The notes under the pieces were generated by a model. It worked only from the letters and a program-made list of their open reading frames with translations, was not told the DNA's origin and made no database searches. Made by a program: the position numbers and the translations under genes. From an uncultured Sutterella sp. (GTDB lineage: Bacteria; Pseudomonadota; Gammaproteobacteria; Burkholderiales; Burkholderiaceae_F), in contig CAJLHF010000001.1 in the NCBI GenBank assembly GCA_905206365.1, forward strand, positions 173,602-237,601: a stretch of DNA of 64,000 bases, written 5' to 3'. The stretch's first letter is position 1; each line of letters begins with the position of its first letter. This document shows positions 30,677-38,627 of this stretch, one piece after another.

Positions 30677-31492
30677 ATGAAATTCACCGAAATGCTTGAA
30701 GCCCGCTGGAATGCGGCCGACACGCTCCTTTGCGTCGGACTCGACCCCAATCCCGCGCGCTTCCCGAAGGCCCTGGCCTCGAAGCCCGATGCGATCTACG
30801 AATTCTGCCGCGGCATCATCGACGCGACCGCCGATCTCGTGTGCGCGTTCAAGCCCCAGATCGCTTACTTCGCTTCCTGCGGCGCCGAAAAGGAACTTGA
30901 AGCCCTCATCGGCTACATCCACGAGTACTACCCGGCCGTCCCGGTGATCCTCGACGCCAAGCGCGGCGACATCGGCTCGACCGCCGAACACTACGCGCGC
31001 GAAGCCTTCGAGCGCTATCGCGCCGACTGCGTGACGCTCTCGCCCTTCATGGGGTTCGATACGATCAAGCCCTACCTCGCCTACGAAGACAAGGGCGCGT
31101 TCATCCTCTGCCGCACCTCGAACAAGGGCGGCGACGACATCCAGATGCTCACCGTTGAAGGCGAACGCATCTACGAACGCATCGCGCGTCTGTCCGCCAC
31201 CGAATGGAACACCTCGGGCGAGCTCGGTCTCGTGGTGGGCGCCACTTACCCGGACGAACTCGCCAACGTACGTCGCATCGCTCCCGAGCTCCCGCTCCTC
31301 GTCCCGGGCATCGGCGCTCAGGGCGGCGACGTCGACGCCTGCGTCAAGGCGGGCGTCACCGCCTCGAAGGGCGGCATGGTGATCAACTCGGGCCGTGCCA
31401 TCATCTACGCAAGCGCCGAAGACGACTGGAAGGATGCGGCCCGCGCCGCCGCGGTCGCGACGCGCGACGCGATCAACGCCGCCCGTCGCTGA
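30677..31492 (+). CDS. pyrF: orotidine 5'-phosphate decarboxylase PyrF
   Basis: PyrF converts OMP to UMP, the last step of de novo pyrimidine synthesis. The start chosen is ATG 30677 (MKFTEMLEARWNAADTLLCV), giving 271 residues; an upstream TTG is less likely. The length and sequence fit the longer proteobacterial PyrF type. The catalytic DxKxxD motif is seen as ILDAKRGDIGSTAEHYA. VGATYPDEL and VPGIGAQGGD mark the phosphate-binding end. A TAAGAT hexamer at 30587-30592 may be its -10. A clean terminator follows. Confidence 0.97.
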   Translation: MKFTEMLEARWNAADTLLCVGLDPNPARFPKALASKPDAIYEFCRGIIDATADLVCAFKPQIAYFASCGAEKELEALIGYIHEYYPAVPVILDAKRGDIGSTAEHYAREAFERYRADCVTLSPFMGFDTIKPYLAYEDKGAFILCRTSNKGGDDIQMLTVEGERIYERIARLSATEWNTSGELGLVVGATYPDELANVRRIAPELPLLVPGIGAQGGDVDACVKAGVTASKGGMVINSGRAIIYASAEDDWKDAARAAAVATRDAINAARR

Positions 31493-31547
31493 TCGTCCCC
31501 AACCGTTGCCGACGTTGCGGGGCACCCGCCCCGCGGCCGAAAAGAGA

Positions 31548-31586
31548 AAAGTCCCGCGCGTCGACCAACCCGCGGGACTTTCTTTT
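31548..31586 (+). terminator. pyrF terminator
   Basis: The arms AAAGTCCCGCG and CGCGGGACTTT enclose a short loop and are followed by CTTTT. It lies about 55 bases past the pyrF stop. Confidence 0.85.
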
Positions 31587-31648
31587 ATCGGATTCTTCCC
31601 GCCCGAGAGGACTTCGGCAACCCTCCGGACCGAAAGCAAACGCTTTCC

Positions 31649-32926
31649 TCAGAACGACTCGAGGAGAACGCCGTTGGCCGTGATGCGATCCGCGAAGATT
31701 TCGAAGTGCGAAACGAGGTTCCCGTCCACGAGCTTGACCGCCCCCTGAGCTAAGGGCGCCGCCACGGCGTCGGGTTGAACGAACGTCTCGGGAATCGACA
31801 TCTGGAAAGCGCCGAGACGCGGCGAGGCTCCCGACGTCGTCGCGTCGGGAGCTTCGTAGGCGAGGTGTCCCGTCAAGGACGCCGCGGCGTCGCCCCGCGT
31901 CAGCACGCACTCGTCGAGCTCCCAGGCAAGTCCCCCCGTCACAAAGGCGTTTTGCACGGCTCCGAGAGCGGTGAAGAGTTGCTGCTCGGTGAGCCCCCCG
32001 AGGAAGACCCCCGTGCCGATCGCGGCGAACTCTTCGATCATGCCGGCCGTGAGCCCCGTGAGGCGCGCACGCACGGAAAAGCGATCGTTCGCAACACCGT
32101 TCACGACGGGTTTTTCCACGGTAAGCATCACGTTTTCCGTGTAACTCGGTTCCGATTCGACCGTATCGAGGACGCCGCCTCCGGTTTGGCCTTCGGAGGT
32201 AGACGCTTTATCCTTCACGCGTTCCAGACGATAGGCAAGCGTCGCTTTCCCGGCCGAGAAGTCGTCCGTCACCGCTGCGCGCTCGATTGTAAGCGTCATG
32301 TCGGCTCCTTCGTCCGCAAGGCCGCGGTAGTCGAGCCGCACGGGACCGAGTTCGGTCCAAACCTTTCGCTCTTCGGCCCCCTCCAACACGTCCGTATCCT
32401 TGACGCGCACTCCCTCGAACGCGTACGCGATCGTCGGATACGCACCGTCGCCGGCGGGTGAAACCGAAATCGTCTGCTCGCCGAAGGACCAGGTCGTTCC
32501 GAGCGACTCGTCATGCCAGGCAAAGGCCGAGCCGCGCCACGTCACGGGACGCAACGACCCGAAGGGGCTCCAGGAAAGGACGAGTTCGTCTTCGAACCCC
32601 CGAACGCCCGCTTTCGCCAGCAGCGTACCGAGCCCTTCCGTCTGATCAAGCGCAAGACGGCTCTTCACGCCCCAGCCGAAGCGCGTGTTGCCCGTCCAGT
32701 AGAGCGATTCGCCCGCTTCGGTAAGTCCCAGACGGAAGGTGCGCCCGAGGAAGGTGCGTTCCGATTCGACGTACGACACGTCGAACCCTTCGGCTTTCGC
32801 GCGTTCGATCAGTCGAGCGACCTCCGCGTCGTACGTGCGGCCTTCGTAATAGACGAGGCCGATCCCCGCAGCGGCGGCCAAAAGGACGGCCGCCCCCGCT
32901 GCCGTCGTAGGTTGAAGTCGTCCCAT
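31649..32926 (-). CDS. DUF945/YdgA-like envelope protein
   Basis: The product has 425 residues. An N-terminal hydrophobic segment (residues 9-26, AAGAAVLLAAAAGIGLVYY) is followed by a large domain with many short alternating hydrophobic stretches, as in periplasmic beta-rich proteins. The layout of a single N-terminal anchor, the early YYEGRTYDAEVARLIERAKA helix and the late AYEAPDATTSG section fits the DUF945 (YdgA) family. That family is poorly characterised and has no known enzymatic role. The match is by eye and moderate. The gene lies 40 bases downstream of the CBS-domain gene on the same strand, so they may be cotranscribed. Confidence 0.55.
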   Translation of the reverse strand: MGRLQPTTAAGAAVLLAAAAGIGLVYYEGRTYDAEVARLIERAKAEGFDVSYVESERTFLGRTFRLGLTEAGESLYWTGNTRFGWGVKSRLALDQTEGLGTLLAKAGVRGFEDELVLSWSPFGSLRPVTWRGSAFAWHDESLGTTWSFGEQTISVSPAGDGAYPTIAYAFEGVRVKDTDVLEGAEERKVWTELGPVRLDYRGLADEGADMTLTIERAAVTDDFSAGKATLAYRLERVKDKASTSEGQTGGGVLDTVESEPSYTENVMLTVEKPVVNGVANDRFSVRARLTGLTAGMIEEFAAIGTGVFLGGLTEQQLFTALGAVQNAFVTGGLAWELDECVLTRGDAAASLTGHLAYEAPDATTSGASPRLGAFQMSIPETFVQPDAVAAPLAQGAVKLVDGNLVSHFEIFADRITANGVLLESF

Positions 32927-32966
32927 AGCGGTTTCCTCCCTCGTTGGACTCGTACGTGCGACGCGG

Positions 32967-34304
32967 TTACGTCACATCAGTGGTGTCGGTCGAATTTTTC
33001 GCGGCCGTCGAACGGTCCGCACGGCTCACAAGCACTTTGTCGATGCGGCGTCCGTCCATGTCGACGATCTCAAAGCGCCACCCCTGCCATTCGGCCAAGT
33101 CTCCTTCGCGGGGGAGCCGTCCGAGAAGCAGCATCAGCATGCCCGCAAGCGTGTTGTAGCGCCCCATGGCCTCGTCGGGCACGCTCTTCAAGTCGAGCAC
33201 GTCCTTCAGTTCGGGCACCGGAATGAGCCCGTCGAGAAGCCACGTGCCGTCGTCGCGGCGCGACGCCCAGGCGTCGCCCGGCTGTTCGGGCTTGAATTCG
33301 CCCGCAATGGCCTCCAGAACATCGCGCGGCGTCACGAGCCCCTGCACCTCGCCGTACTCGTCGACGACAAGCGCAACGGGAGTATCCGTGCGGCGGAAGT
33401 GTTCGAGCAGTTCCATCCCCGTGATCGACTCGGGCACGTAGGAAACCTCCATCAGATTCTTGCCAAAATCGGCCCGTCCGTCGACCATCATTTGCTTGAG
33501 GAGCGTGCGCGTCGAGCAGAAGCCCTTTACGTTGTCGAGACTCCCCTCGCACACCGGAAGGCGCGAGCGGTTCGAGCGGCGCACCTTTTCCATGTTTGCT
33601 TCGATCGCATCCTCCAGGTCGATCCATTCGATGTCGGCGCGCGGCGTCATAAGGGAACCCACCTGACGATCGTCGAGTCGAAAGACGTTGCGCACCATGT
33701 CGCGTTCCGCCCGCTCGATGATCCCCGTTTCCTCCCCTTCGTCGATCATGGCATGGATTTCCTCCTCGGTAACGCCCGCATCGGGGTTCTCTCGGATCCC
33801 GAACCGTCGCAGGATCGTTTCCGTCGAAAGGCTCAAGAGTTTCACGAAGGGCGCCGCCACGATCGAGAGCGCGTGAATCGGGCCGGCCGCACGGCAGGCG
33901 AGCCGCTCGGGGTAGAACTGACCGATGCGCTTCGGGACGAGTTCCCCGAGCACGATCGAAAAATACGTGACGAGCACGACGACGAGCACGATTCCGACTC
34001 CCGACGCCGTCTCCCGGCTCATGCCGAGATCCGTCAGAAAGTCGGCCACGGGGCGCGCCAGGGCTGATTCACCCACGATGCCCGAAAGAACCCCGATCGA
34101 GGTGATGCCCACCTGAATGGTAGAGAGAGCCCGCGTCGGCTCGGCGTTCAGTTCCCGCGCTCGCGCGGCGCCCGGCACCTGCTCGTTTTCCATGTGTTGG
34201 AGCCGAGCTCGCCGGCTCGTGACGAGCGCGATTTCACTCAGGGCGAAGAGACCGTTCAGCCCGATCAGGGCAAGCAAAAGAAAAACGTCGAACCAACTGG
34301 ACAT
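32967..34304 (-). CDS. CNNM/CorC-type membrane protein with CBS domains (hemolysin family)
   Basis: The protein has 445 residues. The N-terminal half is a DUF21 (CNNM) membrane domain with about four hydrophobic helices (LLLALIGLNGLFALSEIALV; GITSIGVLSGIVGESALA; VLVVVLVTYFSIVLGELVPK). The middle has two CBS domains (RQVGSLMTPRADIEWIDLED and YGEVQGLVTPRDVLEAIAGE). The C-terminal CorC_HlyC domain follows (DGTWLLDGLIPVPELKDVL). Relatives are linked to magnesium or cobalt efflux and are often labelled hemolysins without evidence. It faces no partner gene here, and I infer divalent metal homeostasis only from the family. Confidence 0.9.
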   Translation of the reverse strand: MSSWFDVFLLLALIGLNGLFALSEIALVTSRRARLQHMENEQVPGAARARELNAEPTRALSTIQVGITSIGVLSGIVGESALARPVADFLTDLGMSRETASGVGIVLVVVLVTYFSIVLGELVPKRIGQFYPERLACRAAGPIHALSIVAAPFVKLLSLSTETILRRFGIRENPDAGVTEEEIHAMIDEGEETGIIERAERDMVRNVFRLDDRQVGSLMTPRADIEWIDLEDAIEANMEKVRRSNRSRLPVCEGSLDNVKGFCSTRTLLKQMMVDGRADFGKNLMEVSYVPESITGMELLEHFRRTDTPVALVVDEYGEVQGLVTPRDVLEAIAGEFKPEQPGDAWASRRDDGTWLLDGLIPVPELKDVLDLKSVPDEAMGRYNTLAGMLMLLLGRLPREGDLAEWQGWRFEIVDMDGRRIDKVLVSRADRSTAAKNSTDTTDVT

Positions 34305-34344
34305 AAAGGACGGGCGTCGCCCTCCGGGCGGCGCGGGAAATTCG

Positions 34345-34373
34345 CAAAAAACCGTCGGCCGCGTGCCGACGGC
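34345..34373 (-). terminator. terminator after pncC
   Basis: The arms CCGTCGGC and GCCGACGG enclose CGCGT and are followed by TTTTTT on the minus strand, just past the pncC stop. It separates the pncC transcript from the CBS-domain gene. Confidence 0.9.
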
Positions 34374-34382
34374 CTTTCAATT

Positions 34383-34928
34383 TTAGTATTCGCAGGGCAT
34401 CAGTCGAGGGTTCGTGCCGCCCATATAGGCCATGAGCCCCTGAAGCGCCACGATACCGGCCGCAAGGCGCACCGTTTCGCGTGAGCCCGGCACGTGAATC
34501 GTGCGTGCCACGGTGACAATGTCGCCGTCGGGCGTGAGTTCTCCCCAACCGATGCACACCGTGCCGACGGGCGTCTTGGAAGTGCCTCCCGTCGGGCCCG
34601 CCACCCCCGTGAGCGCAACCGACATGGTGGCGCGCGAGCGTGCGAGCGAGCCACGCGCCATCGCCCGAGCCACGGCTTCGGAAACAACCCCTTCGCGCTC
34701 GATCACGGCAGGATCCACGTCGAGCAACTCCGTTTTCGACGGGGTCGCGTACGTCACGAACCCCCGGTCGAACCAGGCCGAAGAACCCGCGACCGACGTG
34801 ATCGCCGCTGCGACGAGTCCTCCCGTCAGGCTTTCCGCCGTGACGATCACGTGGCGGTGTTCTGCCGCAATCGATCCCAAAAGCGACGCGGCCAGTTCGA
34901 GCTGTGGCATGAGCGGTGCGGCCATCAC
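34383..34928 (-). CDS. pncC: nicotinamide-nucleotide amidohydrolase PncC (CinA C-terminal type)
   Basis: The protein deamidates NMN to NaMN in pyridine nucleotide recycling. It has 181 residues and consists only of the CinA C-terminal domain. Signatures are TAESLTGGLVAAAITSVAGSS, FVTYATPSKTELLDVD, the ALTGVAGPTGGT loop and GTVCIGWG. The N-terminal COG1058 domain of full CinA is absent, as in E. coli PncC (YgaD). A very strong ribosome site (AGGAGG) precedes the ATG. Its place after pgpA-thiL is conserved in many proteobacteria. The upstream 104 bases are AT-rich and may include a promoter. Confidence 0.93.
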   Translation of the reverse strand: MMAAPLMPQLELAASLLGSIAAEHRHVIVTAESLTGGLVAAAITSVAGSSAWFDRGFVTYATPSKTELLDVDPAVIEREGVVSEAVARAMARGSLARSRATMSVALTGVAGPTGGTSKTPVGTVCIGWGELTPDGDIVTVARTIHVPGSRETVRLAAGIVALQGLMAYMGGTNPRLMPCEY

Positions 34929-35032
34929 AACCTCCTCTTTCGATGAATAACTTTCATCCTGTTGTTATCTATGGAATATCCAAGCTTATCCAGCTACGCT
35001 GATCAACACGATTCGGCGCGTCTCGGAACACC

Positions 35033-35560
35033 TTAGGGCCAAAGACCCGCGAGTTCCGCGACGATGCGAATCGTCCCCCAAGCGTAAAGCGCGGCGAAGA
35101 GGTCGTCGATCATGACGCCCCAACCGTTTTTGAGCTTTTCATCGAGAAACGAAACGGGCCAGAGTTTGATGATGTCAAAGACACGGAAGGCCGTAAAGGC
35201 GGCCGCCCACCACCCGAGGCCCGCCGGAAGAAACGCCGCCGTGAGCCACACGGCCACCACTTCGTCGATCACGACGCCGCCGTGATCCTCCACGCCGAGG
35301 TGCTCGGCCGTGACGTCCGCGGCCCAAGCGCCCGCCACGGTAAGGAGCGCAGCAAGAACCACCCAGCCGAGGGTTGACACCCAGGGGGTAAGGAGCGCAA
35401 AAACGAGAATGCCCGCGAGCGTCCCCCACGTGCCCGGCGCCGGGCGCATCGCGCCCGCCCCGAAAAAGGTCGCGAGGACGTGCGCCGGGTGCGACCAGGC
35501 AAAGCGCCACGTGAGACGCACGCGTTGTGCGGGATTCTCGGAACTGTATTTTTTGAGCAT
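35033..35560 (-). CDS. pgpA: phosphatidylglycerophosphatase A
   Basis: PgpA dephosphorylates phosphatidylglycerol phosphate, giving phosphatidylglycerol in the inner membrane. The protein has 175 residues and about three to four membrane segments. The PgpA signatures ATFFGAGAMRPAPGTWGTLA, DHGGVVIDEVVAVWL, RVFDIIKLWPVSFLDEKLK and GWGVMIDDLFAALYA are all visible, including the acidic residues of the active site. It lies 39 bases after thiL, so it is cotranscribed with it. Confidence 0.96.
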   Translation of the reverse strand: MLKKYSSENPAQRVRLTWRFAWSHPAHVLATFFGAGAMRPAPGTWGTLAGILVFALLTPWVSTLGWVVLAALLTVAGAWAADVTAEHLGVEDHGGVVIDEVVAVWLTAAFLPAGLGWWAAAFTAFRVFDIIKLWPVSFLDEKLKNGWGVMIDDLFAALYAWGTIRIVAELAGLWP

Positions 35561-35599
35561 GTCACTCCTTCGGTGGAAAAGGGGTTTTCGGTACCCGAC

Positions 35600-36598
35600 T
35601 CACTGTTGGGCGAAATGATCGAACCCCGTCTTCGGAAGTTCGACGGGCAGTCCCCCCGCGGTGCGTACAACGACGCGGCCCTCGGCCCGAGGCGTTACGC
35701 GCCCGATGCGGGTGACGGGCGTCCCCGTCAGAACACCCGCTTCGAGCACGGCTTCCCGGTTTTCGGGCGACGCCGTAAAGACCAATTCGTAGTCGTCCCC
35801 GCCCGTCAAGGCCGCTTCGTGTTGCCGCGCGATCGTCATCGAGCGCAGCGCCGTCGAGACGGGCACGGCCTCCCAGTCGATTTCGGCCGAGACGCCCGAG
35901 CGTTCCAGAATGTGCCCGAGGTCCGCGAGCAACCCGTCCGACACGTCCGCCGCCGCACTCGCCCGACGCAAAAGCGCTTCGCCGAGCGCGTTGCGCGGGG
36001 TCGGGCGATCCATGCGCGAGAGCACCGCGTCGACCGCATCGGGCATCAGATCCCATTCGCCCCAGCGGTACTTGAGGGCCGCGTACGCGTCGCCCACCGT
36101 ACCCGAGACCCAAACGTCGTCGCCCGGGGTCGCACCCGAGCGCGTGAGACCGAGCCCCGCGGGCAATTCGCCCATGGCCGTGATGCTGATCGTCACGGGC
36201 GCGCGCGCGCCGTTTACTTCGGCCGTGCGCGTCGTATCCCCTCCGAGAAGGGCGCAACCCGACTGTTGTGCAAGGCGCATGAGACCGCGGGAAAAATCGG
36301 CCAACCATCCGTCGTCGCGGCGCGGCAGCCCGATCGAGAGAAAAAAGGCGCGAGGCACGGCACCCGCGGCCGCAAGGTCCGAAAGATTCACGGCAAGCGC
36401 CTTGTAGCCCACGTCCTCCGGATCCGCATCGGGCAGAAAGTGCGTGCCCAAAGCCATCATGTCGCACGTCACCGCGAGGCGTCCCGCCCCGGTATCGATG
36501 ATCGCGCAGTCGTCACCCACGCCGCGACTGTGCCAAGCTCCGAAGGTTTCGTGCGTGAAATAACGTTCGATGATTTGGAATTCGCCGCCTTGAGGCAT
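35600..36598 (-). CDS. thiL: thiamine-monophosphate kinase ThiL
   Basis: ThiL phosphorylates thiamine phosphate to thiamine diphosphate. The product has 332 residues. The AIR-synthase-type ATP-binding fold is marked by GVGDDCAIID near residue 26, VTCDMMALGTHFLPD, YKALAVNLSDLAAAGAVPRA and LGGDTTR. ADVSDGLLADLGHIL and GGDDYELVFTAS follow. No TPP riboswitch is visible upstream. The nusB terminator lies between nusB and thiL, so thiL-pgpA-pncC probably have their own promoter. Confidence 0.96.
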   Translation of the reverse strand: MPQGGEFQIIERYFTHETFGAWHSRGVGDDCAIIDTGAGRLAVTCDMMALGTHFLPDADPEDVGYKALAVNLSDLAAAGAVPRAFFLSIGLPRRDDGWLADFSRGLMRLAQQSGCALLGGDTTRTAEVNGARAPVTISITAMGELPAGLGLTRSGATPGDDVWVSGTVGDAYAALKYRWGEWDLMPDAVDAVLSRMDRPTPRNALGEALLRRASAAADVSDGLLADLGHILERSGVSAEIDWEAVPVSTALRSMTIARQHEAALTGGDDYELVFTASPENREAVLEAGVLTGTPVTRIGRVTPRAEGRVVVRTAGGLPVELPKTGFDHFAQQ

Positions 36599-36708
36599 GG
36601 TCTTCTCCTTGTTCGAATCGTGCGGGGAAAGGTTTCAACCCCGCGTTTCGGGTGAAGTCTAGCGCCCGGGCGGCCCCTTGGGGTTTCCGGAAAAGCCGAC
36701 GTTCGTTC

Positions 36709-36738
36709 GAAAAAAAGGCCGCTCCGAAGAGCGGCCCC
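36709..36738 (-). terminator. nusB terminator
   Basis: The perfect arms GGCCGCTC and GAGCGGCC enclose a TTCG tetraloop and are followed by seven T residues on the minus strand. This separates ribH-nusB from thiL, although the gene order suggests they were once one operon. Confidence 0.95.
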
Positions 36739-36780
36739 TTTTGCCGTTTTTTTCCGACCGGAGATGCGGCGTCGAAAACC

Positions 36781-37281
36781 TTACTTGGCGGCTTCGGCAC
36801 ACTCCTCGGCGCGCACGTCGCGAGCGACGTGTTCAAGCACGGCATTCGTGAAGCGGTAGCCGCTCCCGAATTCCTTCGCAAGTTCAATCGACTCGTTGAG
36901 CACCACGCGCCAGGGCGTCTGCGGACAGTGCATGAGTTCGTACGTCCCGACGTAAAGAATGGCGTGTTCAACCATCGAAACTCGCTTCATGTCACGATCG
37001 ACGAACTTCGCAAACTCTTCCTGCACCGAAGCGGCGCTCGCGATCACGCCCGAGAGCAGTTCGCGAAAGAGTTCGCGGTCGCAGTGCGCGAAGTCGCCTG
37101 GACGGATGTCACACGCTTCGAGCTGTTCGCCTTCGTCGTGCATGAGCCCTTCGAGATTCGCTTCGATCGTCGCGAAACGAAGTTCCGGGTCAGAGAGCCA
37201 CTGGTAGAGACCGAGCAGCGCGAAGACACGGGCGAGATGTCGACCGGAACGGGACTTGCGATGAGCCTTCTCTTGCGTCAT
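36781..37281 (-). CDS. nusB: transcription antitermination factor NusB
   Basis: NusB binds boxA RNA with S10 (NusE) and takes part in ribosomal RNA antitermination. The protein has 166 residues. The basic N-terminus (AHRKSRSGRHLARVFALLGLYQW) is the RNA-binding helix. The conserved acidic and Tyr/Leu stretches (SMVEHAILYVGTYELM and PWRVVLNESIELAKEFGS) are present. The stop ends in AECAEAAK. The start lies 3 bases after the ribH stop, so translation is probably coupled. Confidence 0.95.
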   Translation of the reverse strand: MTQEKAHRKSRSGRHLARVFALLGLYQWLSDPELRFATIEANLEGLMHDEGEQLEACDIRPGDFAHCDRELFRELLSGVIASAASVQEEFAKFVDRDMKRVSMVEHAILYVGTYELMHCPQTPWRVVLNESIELAKEFGSGYRFTNAVLEHVARDVRAEECAEAAK

Positions 37282-37284
37282 CCC

Positions 37285-37776
37285 TTATTCCTCGTCGTCC
37301 GATTCGTCGCACTCGACCGCCACGAATTCCTTCGCGAGGTTGGCCATTTCAACGGCGCAACGGGCACAGTCGCGACCCTTCATGTCGATGCGTTCTTCGC
37401 ACTGTTCGTCGTTTTCCGTCGTGAGCACGCCGTTGGCGATCGGGATGCCGTAGTCGAGCGAGATGCGGGTGATGCCGGCGCCCGACTCGTTCGAGACGAG
37501 TTCGAAGTGGTAGGTTTCGCCGCGGATGACCGCGCCGAGCGCGATCAGCGCGTCGTATTCACCCGTGCCCGCAAGCTTCTGCAGGGCGAACGGGATTTCA
37601 AGAGCGCCCGGAACGGAGATCTTCGTGACGTCTTCGTCCACGACGCCGAGCTTGCGCAGTTCGTCCATGCAGGCTTCGAACTCGCCGCGACCGGCGTACT
37701 CGTTGAAGCGCGCCACCACGATACCGATGCGAAGCTCCGCCCCATCAAAGGACGTGGGAACAATATCAACAGCCAT
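37285..37776 (-). CDS. ribH: 6,7-dimethyl-8-ribityllumazine synthase RibH
   Basis: RibH joins ribitylaminopyrimidine and dihydroxybutanone phosphate to lumazine, the penultimate riboflavin step. The start chosen gives [20 protein letters not shown] and 163 residues. [26 protein letters not shown] and [16 protein letters not shown] are the usual active-site motifs. The C-terminus has an unusual tail with three cysteines ([20 protein letters not shown]) before an acidic end (ECDESDDEE), so a metal-binding role is possible but unproven. No FMN riboswitch is visible in the 155 bases upstream. Confidence 0.96.
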   Translation of the reverse strand: MAVDIVPTSFDGAELRIGIVVARFNEYAGRGEFEACMDELRKLGVVDEDVTKISVPGALEIPFALQKLAGTGEYDALIALGAVIRGETYHFELVSNESGAGITRISLDYGIPIANGVLTTENDEQCEERIDMKGRDCARCAVEMANLAKEFVAVECDESDDEE

Positions 37777-37931
37777 TTTGGTCTCCAAGAGTGACCCCGG
37801 ACGGGGTCGGGAGAAGAGAGGAAAATCCGAGAAACATCGTGCGGACGAAAAAACCGCACGGAATCGTCGTATTTTACATCGGTCGCACCGTCGAGACCCT
37901 TCGGGCGGGCCGTCGAAACGACGGGCGGCAA

Positions 37932-37970
37932 CAAAAAAGACGGGTCGGGTTCTCAAACCCGACCCGAGTC
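37932..37970 (-). terminator. ribE terminator
   Basis: The arms GGGTCGGGTT and AACCCGACCC enclose CTCA (plus strand) and are followed by TTTTTT on the minus strand. It splits ribD-ribE from ribH-nusB, in the very place where ribBA normally lies. The rest of the 230-base gap holds a small hairpin near 37840-37862 (CGTGCGG and CCGCACG). Confidence 0.92.
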
Positions 37971-38006
37971 TTCGCTCGGGGCGCGCGGCCCCCGTTCGCT
38001 TGCGAA

Positions 38007-38624
38007 TCAGAAGAGCGAATCTTCGTCCTTCAGGGCCATCATGCGCTCGACGTAGCGGGCGATGGTGTCGATTTCGAGGTTGACGTAGCTCTGCGCCTTG
38101 AGGCTCTTGAGCGTCGTCACTTCGACCGTGTGCGGGATGAGGTTGATCGAGACGAGCGTGTCAAGCGCCGTGTCTTCGACCGAATTGATCGTGAGCGAAA
38201 CACCGTTCACAGTAATCGAGCCCTTGTAGGCGAGATAGGGAGAGAGCTTGCGCGGCGCGCGGATCACGAGCTTCCAGGATTCGGCAACGGGTTCCATCGA
38301 TTCGACCTGACCGACACCGTCGACGTGACCCGAAACGAGGTGACCGTCGACGCGGTCGCCGAGGCGCATGGCCTTTTCGAGGTTCACTTCGCCGAACGTG
38401 TCGAGACCCGTCGTCTTAGAAAGGCTTTCGGCCGACACGTCCACCTTGAATTCGCGGTCCGTCTTGTCGACCACCGTCATGCAGGCACCGTTCACGGCGA
38501 TCGAGTCGCCGATCTTCACGTCCTCGAGGCCGAGGTCGGGCGCCAAAATCGTAAGACGCACACCGTTGCCGAGCTTCTCGGGTTCGCGAACCTTGCCGAT
38601 GGCCTGAATAATGCCTGTAAACAT
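38007..38624 (-). CDS. ribE: riboflavin synthase, alpha subunit
   Basis: This enzyme dismutates two lumazine molecules to riboflavin. The protein has 205 residues and the usual internal duplication of two lumazine-binding domains. The first starts [19 protein letters not shown], with [14 protein letters not shown], and the second follows as [20 protein letters not shown], with [16 protein letters not shown]. The C-terminus is slightly shorter than the E. coli enzyme. It lies 3 bases downstream of ribD, and the pair is probably cotranscribed with nrdR. Confidence 0.97.
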   Translation of the reverse strand: MFTGIIQAIGKVREPEKLGNGVRLTILAPDLGLEDVKIGDSIAVNGACMTVVDKTDREFKVDVSAESLSKTTGLDTFGEVNLEKAMRLGDRVDGHLVSGHVDGVGQVESMEPVAESWKLVIRAPRKLSPYLAYKGSITVNGVSLTINSVEDTALDTLVSINLIPHTVEVTTLKSLKAQSYVNLEIDTIARYVERMMALKDEDSLF

Positions 38625-38627
38625 CGT

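Noticed and set aside
30532..31639. Minus-strand open frame opposite pyrF
   Set aside because: PyrF motifs are complete on the plus strand. The other frame has only antisense composition.
37777..37935. FMN riboswitch before ribH
   Set aside because: The conserved RFN stems and the usual GGGxGxAAxxCCC core were not found on either strand.
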